Part shown: piece by piece, positions 1 to 9,205 of the stretch
Layout of the letters: each line of letters starts with the position of its first letter
How positions within the stretch are numbered: the first letter of the stretch is position 1
Origin: CAVRJC01 sp963721435
Lineage (GTDB): Bacteria; Actinomycetota; Acidimicrobiia; IMCC26256; DASPTH01
Assembly (NCBI GenBank): GCA_963721435.1
Contig: CAVRJC010000012.1
Location: 496,001-560,000, forward strand
Length of the DNA stretch: 64,000 nucleotides
Direction of reading: 5' to 3'
Made by a program: the position numbers and the translations under genes
Notes under the pieces: generated by a model
What the model saw: only the letters and a program-made list of their open reading frames with translations
Told to the model about the DNA's origin: nothing
Database searches by the model: none

Positions 1-8
1 AGCTCGAC

Positions 9-608
9 ATGACCGGCAACACCGCCGCCGATGCCCGCGCCGACGTGCTCGAGCACGAGCGGCCGGAGCGGCGAGAGGTCATGGACGCCCCCGAGCTCAC
101 ACCGCTCGAGATCCGCGCCATCAGCATCGTGCAGGAAGACCTGCCTCTGGTCGAGCGGCCGTTCGCCGCGCAGGCCGAGCTGATCGGCTGCGACGAGGAC
201 ACCGTGCTCGACCTCCTGCGTTCGTTCAAGGAGCGCAAGCTCATGCGCCGGTTCGCGGCAGTGATGAACCACCGATCCGCCGGTTTCAAGGCGAACGCGA
301 TGGGCGTGTGGGCGGTTCCCGACGAGCAGCTCGAGGAGCTCGGCCCGAAGATGGCCTCGTTCGCGCTCGTGAGCCACTGCTACCGACGGCCCACGTACGA
401 CGACTGGCCGTACTCGATCTTCACGATGGTGCACGGCAAGAACGCGAAGGAGTGCGAAGCCACCATCGCGGCGGTGCAGGCCGAGACCGGCGTCAGCGAG
501 TACGCGCTGCTCTGGTCGATCAAGGAGTACAAGAAGACCCGCGTCCGCTACTTCACCGACGACTGGGACGACTGGCGCGCGACCCATCTGGCGGTACCCG
601 CGGGTTGA
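9..608 (+). CDS. Siroheme decarboxylase subunit (AhbA/AhbB or NirD/L-like), possibly 5'-partial
   Basis: An Lrp/AsnC-fold protein of about 199 residues. It carries the signature of siroheme decarboxylases rather than of DNA-binding regulators: RRFAAVMNHRSAGFKAN in the middle, then HCYRRPTYDDWPY and FTMVHG. These enzymes remove two acetate carboxyls from siroheme on the alternative haem b or haem d1 route. The frame is open to the left edge of the window, so the ATG at 9 may be internal and an N-terminal (AhbA-like) half could lie outside. The next gene starts on a TTG that overlaps the stop. General annotation pipelines often label this family an AsnC regulator. AhbA and AhbB cannot be told apart from this fragment. 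Confidence 0.7.
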   Translation: MTGNTAADARADVLEHERPERREVMDAPELTPLEIRAISIVQEDLPLVERPFAAQAELIGCDEDTVLDLLRSFKERKLMRRFAAVMNHRSAGFKANAMGVWAVPDEQLEELGPKMASFALVSHCYRRPTYDDWPYSIFTMVHGKNAKECEATIAAVQAETGVSEYALLWSIKEYKKTRVRYFTDDWDDWRATHLAVPAG

Positions 609-1792
609 TCGACGTCGCGCGCGTCCGCGCCGACACTCCCGGTTGCCTCGACGTCGTCCATCTCAACAACGCGGGCGCGTCGCTCCCACCGCGGGTCGTC
701 GTCGACACCGTCATCGAGCACCTCGAGCTCGAGGCGCGCGTCGGTGGGTATGCCGCTGCCGACGCCGTGGCGGCGCGGGCCGACGCGGTCTACGACTCGG
801 TCGCCACGCTCCTCGGTGCCGGGCGTGACGAGATCGCGCTGGTGGAGAACGCGACGCGCGCATGGGACATGGCCTTCTACGCGTTGGCGTCGTCGTTCGA
901 ACCCGGCGACCGCATCCTCACGTCGCGCGCGGAGTACGCGAGCAACGCGATCGCATTCATCCAGGCCGCGCAGCGCTCCGGTGTCGTCGTCGACGTCATC
1001 CCCGACGACGAGCACGGGCAGCTCTCGGTCGATGCGCTCGGCGCGATGCTCGACGAGCGCGTGCGCCTCATCGCGATCTCGTGGATCCCGACGCAGGGCG
1101 GGCTCGTGAACCCGGCCGCGGCCGTCGGCGAGGTGGCACGCGACGCAGGCGTCCCGTACCTGCTCGACGCCTGCCAGGCCGCGGGCCAGCTGCCGATCGA
1201 CGTCGACACGCTCGGCTGCGACTTCCTCTCGGCGACGGGCCGCAAATACCTTCGCGGGCCGCGTGGCACCGGTGTGCTCTACGTTCGCCAACACACGTTC
1301 GGCGATCTCGAACCGCCGTTCCTCGACGTCCACGCCGCGCGGTGGGTCAGCGACACCGGCATCACGATCCGTGACGACGCGCGTCGGTTCGAGAGCTGGG
1401 AGCACAGCGTCGCCAACCGGCTCGGGCTCGGTGTGGCCGTCGACTACGCGCTCTCGCTGGGCATCGACGACATTGCAATGCGCGTGACCGAGCTGGCGAG
1501 CTCTACACGCATCATGCTCGCCGAGATTCCCGGGCTCACGCTGCACGACCTCGGCGTCGAGCATTGTGGCATCGTGACCTTCACCATCGACGGCGTGGAT
1601 GCGTACGCGCTCGCGGCGCGACTGCGTGCGGAGCACATCAACATCTCGGTCTCGACCATCGACTTTGCGCGATACGACTTCGAAGCCCGCGGCCTCGACG
1701 CGGTCGCCCGCGCGTCAGTGCACTATTACAACACCGACGACGAGCTCGAGCGCTTCACCGCTGCAGTCAGCGCCGCGCGCGACGACGCGTGA
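605..1792 (+). CDS. Class V aminotransferase / cysteine desulfurase-like PLP enzyme
   Basis: A 395-residue fold-type I PLP enzyme. HLNNAGAS at the N-terminus, a DACQAAGQ segment (Asp and Gln around the cofactor) and SATGRKYLRGPRG with the Schiff-base lysine at about residue 214 place it in the SufS/isopenicillin-epimerase-like group. The chosen start is TTG 605, because homology begins there and it overlaps the upstream stop (TTGA). A longer open frame upstream lies inside the preceding gene and is ignored. The substrate is unknown. A role as sulfur donor or amino-acid lyase is inference. The 3' end overlaps the convergent epimerase gene by 26 bases. Confidence 0.75.
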   Translation: MIDVARVRADTPGCLDVVHLNNAGASLPPRVVVDTVIEHLELEARVGGYAAADAVAARADAVYDSVATLLGAGRDEIALVENATRAWDMAFYALASSFEPGDRILTSRAEYASNAIAFIQAAQRSGVVVDVIPDDEHGQLSVDALGAMLDERVRLIAISWIPTQGGLVNPAAAVGEVARDAGVPYLLDACQAAGQLPIDVDTLGCDFLSATGRKYLRGPRGTGVLYVRQHTFGDLEPPFLDVHAARWVSDTGITIRDDARRFESWEHSVANRLGLGVAVDYALSLGIDDIAMRVTELASSTRIMLAEIPGLTLHDLGVEHCGIVTFTIDGVDAYALAARLRAEHINISVSTIDFARYDFEARGLDAVARASVHYYNTDDELERFTAAVSAARDDA

Positions 1793-2805
1793 CGCGGTAG
1801 CCGACCACCGTCACTGCGACTGCGCCGGCCGCGACGCCCGCGATGACACGGGGGTCGGGCCCGCCGCGCGTCGACGCGAGCGTGGCGACGCCCTCGCGGA
1901 TTGCCTGCTCGTTCGTGTGCTGCGGTGCCCAGCCCGCAGCACGCAGGCGATCGTTCGCGATCACCCAGGGGTGCACCAGGTACGGCACGATGCCCGGCGG
2001 CACGTCGCCGACGCCGAGCGCCCACGTGCGTTCCAGCGCGCGCGTCAGCGCCTCTTCGGGGATCGCGGGCACGTTCGCGCGCCCGATCAGCGCGCGCGCG
2101 TCGTCGGCGTCGAGCCAGCCGTCGGCGGCGACGTTGTAGACGCCCGGCAGGTCGGTCGTCGCCGCGAGCGCGAGCGCCGACACGAGGTCGTCGACGTGCA
2201 CCACCTGCACCGGCGGGGTCGCGCCGCGCACGCGGAGCGGCGGGCGGCCGAGCAGCACGCGCGGGGAGGCGCTCCGCACCGGGCCCGACGACGGGCGCGG
2301 CGCGCAACGTGGTGGTGACAACGTCGGGGTGGTCGCGGTGCCACTCCGCGAGCAGGCGCTCGACCTCGGCGCCCTGCACCGCCGGCGAGAACTTCGGGTT
2401 GGGGCGCAGAGTGACGTCTTCGGTGAGCGGGACGGGGTTGTTCGCCCATGCGCCGTACACGGTTGCGCTCGACACTCGCACCACACGCTTGGCTCCGACC
2501 GTGGCCGCGGCCTCGAGCACTTGACGAGTGCCGCCGACGTTCACCCGCGCCATCAACGCCTCGTCGGGAATCGGGTCGACGACTCCGGCCAGGTGCACGA
2601 TCACGTCGATGCCCTCGAGCAGGGGCGCGAGCCGGGTCCCCGCGATGTCGACGCGGTGGAATTCCGATGCTCGCGGGCGACGCGCGGGCTCGCGCACGTC
2701 GAGGCCGACCACCCGCGTCACGTCGGGATGATCAGCCAGTACGCGGAGGAGCGGCTGCCCGACGAGACCCGCGGCGCCGGTGACTGCGATCGAAGACACG
2801 TTCAT
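1767..2805 (-). CDS. NAD-dependent epimerase/dehydratase (extended SDR), frameshifted
   Basis: The N-terminal part has the Rossmann motif TGAAGLVG, then VIHLAGVVDP and VSSATVYG, typical of sugar-nucleotide epimerase-like SDRs. The frame breaks at about 2265-2275, in the stretch encoding VVGPGAER. The C-terminal half continues in another frame (VQVVHVDDLVSALALA, then GVYNVAADGW) and ends with a probable membrane helix and a basic tail (VTRRRARR). The usual YxxxK pair is not evident: the aligned segment reads PAVQGAEVE. The function may therefore be non-canonical. The ATG at 2805 is only 11 bases from the GTG of the divergent metalloprotease gene, so promoters must overlap coding DNA or transcripts are leaderless. 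The break could be a sequencing indel or a real lesion. Confidence 0.7.
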
Positions 2806-2816
2806 AGACTGGCCGC

Positions 2817-4115
2817 GTGGCCGACGAACCTCAATTCGGAGAGCTCGGGGATCCCGACGATCCCGACGGCACACCGTTGCCGTTCGACCCGGCCTCCTTC
2901 GATCCTTCTGGCTTCGACTTCAGCCAGATCGATCTCGCCCAGGTGATGCGGATGCTCCAGTCACCGGGCCCGGTCAACTGGGAGATCGCCCGCCAGACCG
3001 CCGAGTGGGTCGCGCTCGAAGGCCGCCCCGACCCCACCGTCGACCCGCGCGACGGCGCGCAGTTCGACGAGCTCGCGCGCGCTGCGCAGACCCTCGTGGT
3101 CGGCGAGACCGGGCTCGCGGCCACCTTCGGCACGACGCTTCGCACCGTCGCCCCGTTGGGCTGGGTCGATCTGCACCTGGCGGCGCTGCGCCCGGTCCTC
3201 GAGGCCCTCGCCACCACGCTCGGCGAAGCGATGCGGGTCGAGGAGGACGACGACGACACCGATCCCGCGCTGAGCGCGCCCCTCCCGGGCTTCCCGGGGG
3301 GCATCCCTCTCAGCGGCAACATGCTGGCCCTGCTCGCCCCTGCGCTGCTCGGCGTGCAGGCGGGCTCGATGATCGGGTATCTGTCGCAACACGCGCTCGG
3401 CCGCTACGACCTCCCGCTTCCCACCGGGCCCGCACCCACCGCCAGCAGCCCCGGCGGTGACGAGCCCAGCCTCACGTTCGTCGTCCCCAACATCGACGCG
3501 TTCGAGGCCGCGTGGTCCCTCCCCCGCGAAGACCTCCGCTTCTACGTCGCGTTGCACGAGGTCGTGCACGCCGCGGTGCGCTCCGTGCCGTGGGTGCGCA
3601 GCCGGCTCGTGCGCCTGTCGATCGAGTACGTGTCGAGCTACGAGATCGATCCCGGTGTGTTCGAGTCGGAGTTCGGCGACGTCGATCCCTCGGATCCCGA
3701 ATCCCTCCAGCGCATGGCGGCTGATCCGCAACGCATCCTGGGCGCGATGCAGTCGCCGAACCAGCAGTCACCTCGAGAGGAGCTGCAACGGCTCACCTCG
3801 GTGATCGACGGCTACGCCGACTACGTGCTCGAGACCATCGGGCGCCGCCTCATCTCCACGTTCGAGCAGATCCACGAGGCGATGAAGCGCCACCGTGTCG
3901 AACGCGGTGAAGCCGAGCGTTTCATCGAGGGGCTCCTCGGGCTCAAGCTCGAACGCGCGCACTACGAGCGGGGTGAGGAGTTCTGCCGCGGCGTCGTCGA
4001 GCGCGCAGGTGTCGACGGCCTGAACCGCATCTGGGAGCGCGAAGCGATGCTCCCGACGCCGGCCGAGCTCGAAGCCCCCGGCCTCTGGCTGGCGCGTATC
4101 GACCTGCCCGACTAG
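2817..4115 (+). CDS. Zinc-dependent metalloprotease, Zincin_2 (F420-associated) family
   Basis: A 432-residue protein with the zincin motif HEVVH at residues 247-251 in a helix (FYVALHEVVHAAV). The acidic, Pro/Gly-rich N-terminus (GDPDDPDGTP) and the MLQSPGPVNWEIARQTAEW segment match the actinobacterial family annotated as a coenzyme F420 biosynthesis-associated hydrolase. No signal peptide is seen, so it is probably cytoplasmic. The substrate is not known. GTG 2817 is preferred because family homology starts there. It is followed by a repeat-bearing convergent spacer. Confidence 0.8.
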   Translation: MADEPQFGELGDPDDPDGTPLPFDPASFDPSGFDFSQIDLAQVMRMLQSPGPVNWEIARQTAEWVALEGRPDPTVDPRDGAQFDELARAAQTLVVGETGLAATFGTTLRTVAPLGWVDLHLAALRPVLEALATTLGEAMRVEEDDDDTDPALSAPLPGFPGGIPLSGNMLALLAPALLGVQAGSMIGYLSQHALGRYDLPLPTGPAPTASSPGGDEPSLTFVVPNIDAFEAAWSLPREDLRFYVALHEVVHAAVRSVPWVRSRLVRLSIEYVSSYEIDPGVFESEFGDVDPSDPESLQRMAADPQRILGAMQSPNQQSPREELQRLTSVIDGYADYVLETIGRRLISTFEQIHEAMKRHRVERGEAERFIEGLLGLKLERAHYERGEEFCRGVVERAGVDGLNRIWEREAMLPTPAELEAPGLWLARIDLPD

Positions 4116-4118
4116 GAA

Positions 4119-4183
4119 GCGAAAGGTTCGCTGCCGAACTGGGCGACAACGCTTGGAGTAACTCGGCGAACCTCGAGCGACCC
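4119..4183. repeat. Intergenic inverted-repeat element, copy A
   Basis: Between convergent stops, AGGTTCGC (4124-4131) is mirrored by GCGAACCT (4166-4173), flanked outside by GCGAA and CGAGCGA. The left arm (AGGTTCGCTGCCGAACT) and the right-hand tail are shared with the spacer near 25.9 kb. The position suggests a bidirectional terminator or REP-like element. No T-run follows. Confidence 0.55.
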
Positions 4184-4188
4184 AGCGA

Positions 4189-5517
4189 TCAGGTCGTCGG
4201 AGCGTCAGGGCGGGGCTCGTCCGGCTTCTTGGGCTGACGGCGGAACCGCGAGCGCACTTCTCCGACGGCACGCTCCCGGGAGCGCGCGATCGCGCGGTCG
4301 ACGGCATCCGGGAGCAGCTTCGTGCGCGAGGCACGACTGCGCGCGGCGCGCAATGCCGCGACGTAGGAGATCGCCGCGAAGCCGAGGACGATCGAGAGGA
4401 GGAACAAGCCAACTTGGGGCGCGAACGGGATGATGCCGATGAGACCGCCGATCACCCACACGAACTGGAAACGCGTCTCGAACCGGGCGAACGCGCGACC
4501 GCGCATCGCGTCCGGACCGTCCCGCTGCAACAAGCTGTCGAACCCGAGCCGCCCACCCGCCGCACCGATCGCGACCGCCATCGCGGTGAGCCCGAACCCG
4601 GCGGCTCCGCCCAGCAACGCGCCGAGCACCGCGAAGACCGCGGGCAGCACCAGGGCCGAGGCGACGATGATCTCCTCCCGGAACGACCTGCGCAGCACCG
4701 GCGCGGCGATCACGCCGACGAACCCACCGATCCCGCTCGCGACCCCGATGATGCCGAGCGCCAACAGGTCGTCCTTGAACGAGAACGCCGAGAAGAACAG
4801 CAGGAAGCCGACGCTGCCCCGCAGCACTGCCATCGAGCTGCCGGCGAGGAGGATGCTCGGCTGGTGGAGCTCGGTCCGCTCGAGCAGCTCCTGACGCTGG
4901 TCGGGCTCGCCCCGCGCGCGTGTCCGTGGGATCTTCGTCGCCAGGATCGCCCCGATCACGAAGACGACCGCGGCGAACCGCAGTGACCAGTCGGCGCCGA
5001 ACAGCTGCTGGATGCCGGCCGCAGGCAGCGCCCCGACCGACGCACCGATCAGCGCGACGAGCGCGAGCCGGGAGTTCGCGCTCACCAGCTCGGCGTCGTT
5101 GGTCACGAGCGCCGGGAGCAGCGCGCTCTTGGCGATCTGGTAGCCCTTGGCGAGCACGAGCACGCCGAACGCGAGCGGGTAGACGAGCAGGCCTTCTGGC
5201 GCAGGCTTGCTGATGTAGAGGGCCATGACGAGGCACAAGGCGGCCCGGCCCGCCGCCGATCCCACGATGAGCAACCGCCGCCCGCCCTTGGTCTTGTCGA
5301 GCGCGGGGCCCATCACGGGGGCGACGATGGCGAACGGCGCCATCGTGATCAGCAGATAGAGGAGCAGCTTCCCCCGAGCCGCGGACGTGGGGCTCTGGAA
5401 GAACAGCGACCCCGCCAGCGACACCGTGAACGCGGCGTCACCACACACCATCACTGCGTGGGCGTACAGCAGCCGCGCGAACGGCGTGGGCCGGGCGAAC
5501 CGGGAATCGGTGCTCAT
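4189..5517 (-). CDS. MFS transporter
   Basis: A 442-residue multi-span membrane protein with about 11-12 hydrophobic helices. It has the paired-half layout of the major facilitator superfamily, including VMGPALDKTKGGRRLL after helix 2 (loop 2-3 type motif). The C-terminus is a basic, cytoplasmic-looking tail with many Arg. The substrate is not predictable. It is divergent from ppk1, with 37 bases between the start codons. Confidence 0.75.
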   Translation of the reverse strand: MSTDSRFARPTPFARLLYAHAVMVCGDAAFTVSLAGSLFFQSPTSAARGKLLLYLLITMAPFAIVAPVMGPALDKTKGGRRLLIVGSAAGRAALCLVMALYISKPAPEGLLVYPLAFGVLVLAKGYQIAKSALLPALVTNDAELVSANSRLALVALIGASVGALPAAGIQQLFGADWSLRFAAVVFVIGAILATKIPRTRARGEPDQRQELLERTELHQPSILLAGSSMAVLRGSVGFLLFFSAFSFKDDLLALGIIGVASGIGGFVGVIAAPVLRRSFREEIIVASALVLPAVFAVLGALLGGAAGFGLTAMAVAIGAAGGRLGFDSLLQRDGPDAMRGRAFARFETRFQFVWVIGGLIGIIPFAPQVGLFLLSIVLGFAAISYVAALRAARSRASRTKLLPDAVDRAIARSRERAVGEVRSRFRRQPKKPDEPRPDAPTT

Positions 5518-5554
5518 CGCCGCGTCAAAGCTACCTCCGGGAGGTGCAGGAGAA

Positions 5555-7687
5555 ATGGGTAGCTACAGTTGTCCGATGACTGGGCTGGACGTTGCGGTGG
5601 ATGAGGCTGCGGGGAATCCCGTACGCGCGCCGGGGCCCTCCGATCCCGGCCGCTTCCTGAACCGCGAGCTCTCCTGGCTCGCCTTCAACACCCGAGTGCT
5701 CGCACTCGCCGAGGACGCCTCGCGACCGCTGCTCGAGCGCGTGAAGTTCCTCGCCATCTTCAGCGACAACCTCGACGAATTCTTCGAGGTGCGGGTTGCC
5801 GGCCTCATCGAGCAGCTCTCGGCCGGTCTCCGCACCACCACGCCCGACGGACTCGACCTCGTCGACCAGCTCCGCGCCATCCGCACCCGCGCCGACGAGC
5901 TCGTCTCGCGCCAGGCCGCGGTGTTCGCCAAGGAGATTGCGCCCGCGCTCGAGGACGAAGGCATCCGCTTCGTCGACTGGGACGACCTCGCCGGTGGCGA
6001 TCGTGCCTACCTCGACACGATGTTCGCCGAGCACATCTTCCCGGTGCTCACGCCCCTCGCCGTCGACCCCGCGCACCCGTTCCCCTACATCTCGAACCTC
6101 TCGCTCAACCTCGCGGTCACCGTGCGCGACGGCGCGAGCGGTGAGGCACGGTTCGCGCGCGTGAAGGTGCCGCCGCTGCTCCCGCGCTTCCTCGTGTTGC
6201 CCGACGCCGAGCGCTTCATCCCGCTCGAGCAGGTGATCGCCGCGAAGATCGACGCGCTGTTCCCGGGGATGGAGATCCTCGATCACCAGGTGTTCCGCGT
6301 CACCCGCGACGCCGACTTCGATCTCGAGGACGAAGCCGAAGACCTCCTCGAGGCGATCGAGTCGGTGCTGCGCCGCCGCAACAAGTTCGGTCGTGTCGTG
6401 CGCCTCGAGGTCGACACGAAAATGAGCCACGAAGTGCTCCAGGTGCTCTGCCGCGAGCTCGAGCTCTCCGAGCGTGACGTCACCGTGATCGACGGGCCCC
6501 TCGATCTCGCCGGGTTGTGGGCGCTCTACGCGGTCGACCGCCCCGAGCTCAAGGACGAGGTGTGGGTCCCGCAGACCCAGGCGGCGCTCGGCGGCCCCGA
6601 GGGCGCAAGCGACTTCTTCCGCGTGTTGCAGGCCGGCGACGTGCTCGTGCACCATCCCTACGACTCGTTCGCGACGTCGGTCGAGGAGTTCATCGAGCAG
6701 GCCGCCGACGACCCGCACGTGCTCGCGATCAAGCAGACGATCTACCGCACCGCGGGCCAGGAGAGCGCGGTGGTGCGCGCGCTCGTGAAGGCCGCGGAGC
6801 AGGGCAAGCAGGTCGTCGCGCTCGTGGAGCTGAAGGCGCGCTTCGACGAAGAGGCCAACATCGAACGGGCCCGCGTGCTCGAAGAAGCGGGTGTCCACGT
6901 GGTCTACGGCCTCGTCGGGCTCAAGACCCACGCCAAGGTGCTCCTCGTCGTGCGCCAGGAGGCCGACGGCATCCGCCGTTACTGTCACGTCGGCACCGGC
7001 AACTACAACCCGCAGACCGCGCACCTCTACGAAGACATCGGGCTGCTCTCCGCCGATCCCGACCTCGGTGCCGACCTCACCGACCTCTTCAACCACCTCA
7101 CCGGGTACAGCCGGCAGACCGACTACCGCAAGCTCCTGGTCGCGCCCACGCATCTGCGCAACGCGCTCTGCGAGCGCATCGCGACCGAAGCCGCCAAGGG
7201 CACGGCGGGTCGGATCACGCTGAAGATGAACTCGCTCGTCGACCCGTCGATGATCGACGCGCTGTACGCCGCCGCGGCCACGGGCACCGAGATCGACCTG
7301 CTCGTCCGCGGCATCTGCTGCCTCCGGCCGGGCGTCCCGGGACTGTCGGACACCGTCCGCGTGCGCTCGATCGTCGGCCGGTTCCTCGAGCACTCGCGCA
7401 TCTACCGCTTCGGCGCCGAAGACGACGACACCGTCGAGTACCTCATCGGCTCCGCCGACCTCATGACCCGCAACCTCGAACGACGCGTCGAGGCCGTCGT
7501 CCCCGTCACCGATCATCGCCTGCAGGCGCGGCTCGCCGAGATCCTCGCGATCGACCTCGCCGACGACACGCTGGCGTGGGAGCTCACCGCCGAAGGCACG
7601 TGGGCGAAGATCGAGACCGTCGCGGGTATCTCGGCCCACCGCCGCCTCCAGGAATCGGCGCTCGCCCGCGTGGCACACGCCTCATGA
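5555..7687 (+). CDS. ppk1: Polyphosphate kinase 1
   Basis: Reversible transfer of the gamma phosphate of ATP to polyphosphate. The 710-residue length is normal for PPK1. The N-terminal block FLNRELSWLAFN and FSDNLDEFFEVRV are PPK1 hallmarks. KTHAKVLLV holds the histidine (residue about 459) that should be autophosphorylated, followed by HVGTGNYNP. ATG 5555 is preferred over ATG 5576 because GGGAGGT lies about nine bases upstream of it. The next gene, a CYTH-CHAD protein, begins 24 bases downstream. The order ppk1 then mutT1-like matches mycobacteria and indicates a polyphosphate/nucleotide-phosphate operon. Confidence 0.95.
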   Translation: MGSYSCPMTGLDVAVDEAAGNPVRAPGPSDPGRFLNRELSWLAFNTRVLALAEDASRPLLERVKFLAIFSDNLDEFFEVRVAGLIEQLSAGLRTTTPDGLDLVDQLRAIRTRADELVSRQAAVFAKEIAPALEDEGIRFVDWDDLAGGDRAYLDTMFAEHIFPVLTPLAVDPAHPFPYISNLSLNLAVTVRDGASGEARFARVKVPPLLPRFLVLPDAERFIPLEQVIAAKIDALFPGMEILDHQVFRVTRDADFDLEDEAEDLLEAIESVLRRRNKFGRVVRLEVDTKMSHEVLQVLCRELELSERDVTVIDGPLDLAGLWALYAVDRPELKDEVWVPQTQAALGGPEGASDFFRVLQAGDVLVHHPYDSFATSVEEFIEQAADDPHVLAIKQTIYRTAGQESAVVRALVKAAEQGKQVVALVELKARFDEEANIERARVLEEAGVHVVYGLVGLKTHAKVLLVVRQEADGIRRYCHVGTGNYNPQTAHLYEDIGLLSADPDLGADLTDLFNHLTGYSRQTDYRKLLVAPTHLRNALCERIATEAAKGTAGRITLKMNSLVDPSMIDALYAAAATGTEIDLLVRGICCLRPGVPGLSDTVRVRSIVGRFLEHSRIYRFGAEDDDTVEYLIGSADLMTRNLERRVEAVVPVTDHRLQARLAEILAIDLADDTLAWELTAEGTWAKIETVAGISAHRRLQESALARVAHAS

Positions 7688-7711
7688 TCGTGCGCCACGC
7701 GAGCTGATCCG

Positions 7712-9205
7712 ATGCACGAACGCGAGTTGAAGTTCACGCCCGGACCTTCGTTCCGCCTCCCGCCACTCGACAATCCCGAGCTCGGCGTGCGCGCCGAAGC
7801 GGCGGGCACGGCCCGCCTCGTCGCGATCTACTTCGACACCGCCGACCTCCGGCTCGCGCGTTCGGGCGCGAGCCTGCGGTACCGGGAGCCCGAGGGGTGG
7901 ACAGTCAAGCTGCCGATCGCTCGCGGCGAGCTGCTCACCCGCGACGAGATCCACGTGCACGGCGATCCGGGTGAGCCACCGGGGGCGGCAATCGACCTCG
8001 TCGCCGCGATCGCGCGGCGCGCGCCCCTCGTCATCGTCGCCCGTCTCATCACCCTGCGCGAGCGGGTCGTGCTGCACGACGCAACGACGGCCAAGGTGCT
8101 CGGCGAGGTCGTCGACGACGAAGTGTCGGTGCTCGACGGCGCGCGCCTCATCGCGCGCTTCCGTGAGCTCGAAGTGGAGCTGGCACCCGAGGTTCCCGAG
8201 GGCGTGGCGGAGTCGATCGCGACGCGCCTGCGCGCGGCGGGTGCCGGGCTCCCGCACCTCGTGCCCAAGGTCGTGCGCGCGCTGGGCCCACGCGCGCTCG
8301 AGCCGCCCGACGTCGTGGTGCCGCCGAAGCCCGACGCCGCCTCCCCCGCCGCAGCCGTCGCCCATGCCGCGGTCACCGGCTCCGTCGTGCGGCTGCTCAC
8401 CCACGATCCCGGTGTCCGCCTCGGCGACGACCCCGAAGACGTCCACCAGATGCGGGTTGCCACCCGGCGGCTCCGCTCCGATCTCCGCACCTTCCGGCCG
8501 GTCCTCGACCGGGCCTGGAGCGACCCCGTGCGCGGTGAGCTCGAGTGGCTCGGCGGTGTCCTCGGCGCCGTGCGCGACACCGAGGTGCTGCTCGAGCGGC
8601 TCGACGTCCGCGTCGACGCGCTGGCGGAGGCCGACCGCGACGCGGGCAAGCACCTGCTCGACGCCCTCCGGGCCCACCGTGACGATGCGCGGGTCGAGTT
8701 GCTCGCCGCTCTGCGCTCCGATCGCTATCTCGCGCTCCTCGACGACCTGGTCGCGGCAACCCACGCGTCCGTCGTCACGCCCGATCACGATCACGTCGAC
8801 ATCGACATCGAGCGACTCGTCCGCAAGCCCTGGCGTGAGCTGCGCGACGCCGTCGGCGCCCTCGACGATGATCCGCCCGACCCCGCGCTCCACGCGGTGC
8901 GCAAGCTCGCGAAGCGCGCACGCTACGCCGCCGAGGCGACCACGCCCACGCTCGGGCGCTCGGCACGCGACTTCGCGCGTCGCGCCGCCGCGCTCCAGGA
9001 AGTGCTGGGCGAGCACCAGGACGCCGTGGTTGCCGAGCACTGGCTCCGCGACCACGCGGTCAGCCGCGACGACGGCGCGGTCGAGCAGGCATTCGTCGCC
9101 GGCCAGCTCGTGACCATCGAGCGTCAGGCGGCCGACGACGCGCGCTCGCAGTGGTGGCGCGCCTGGAAGCGCCTCCGGCGCGCCCGACCGTCGCTGTGGC
9201 CATGA
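7712..9205 (+). CDS. CYTH and CHAD domain protein
   Basis: 497 residues. An N-terminal CYTH (triphosphate tunnel metalloenzyme) domain begins with the ExExK motif EREL K at residues 3-7. The C-terminal CHAD domain starts near residue 215, with HQMRVATRRLRSDLR and a second basic repeat (LHAVRKLAKRARYAAE). CYTH proteins hydrolyse or bind triphosphate compounds. CHAD domains are conserved-histidine helical bundles reported to bind polyphosphate. Its place directly after ppk1 supports a role at polyphosphate, as hydrolase or granule-associated protein. The stop overlaps the Nudix ATG (ATGA), so the genes are probably co-translated. Confidence 0.9.
   Translation: MHERELKFTPGPSFRLPPLDNPELGVRAEAAGTARLVAIYFDTADLRLARSGASLRYREPEGWTVKLPIARGELLTRDEIHVHGDPGEPPGAAIDLVAAIARRAPLVIVARLITLRERVVLHDATTAKVLGEVVDDEVSVLDGARLIARFRELEVELAPEVPEGVAESIATRLRAAGAGLPHLVPKVVRALGPRALEPPDVVVPPKPDAASPAAAVAHAAVTGSVVRLLTHDPGVRLGDDPEDVHQMRVATRRLRSDLRTFRPVLDRAWSDPVRGELEWLGGVLGAVRDTEVLLERLDVRVDALAEADRDAGKHLLDALRAHRDDARVELLAALRSDRYLALLDDLVAATHASVVTPDHDHVDIDIERLVRKPWRELRDAVGALDDDPPDPALHAVRKLAKRARYAAEATTPTLGRSARDFARRAAALQEVLGEHQDAVVAEHWLRDHAVSRDDGAVEQAFVAGQLVTIERQAADDARSQWWRAWKRLRRARPSLWP

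Noticed and set aside
9..608. Lrp/AsnC transcription regulator
   Set aside because: The fold is shared, but the RRFAAVMNHR and HCYRRP blocks fit siroheme decarboxylases.
5531..7678. Long minus-strand frame opposite ppk1
   Set aside because: No recognisable domain; codon-position bias and motifs belong to ppk1 on the plus strand.
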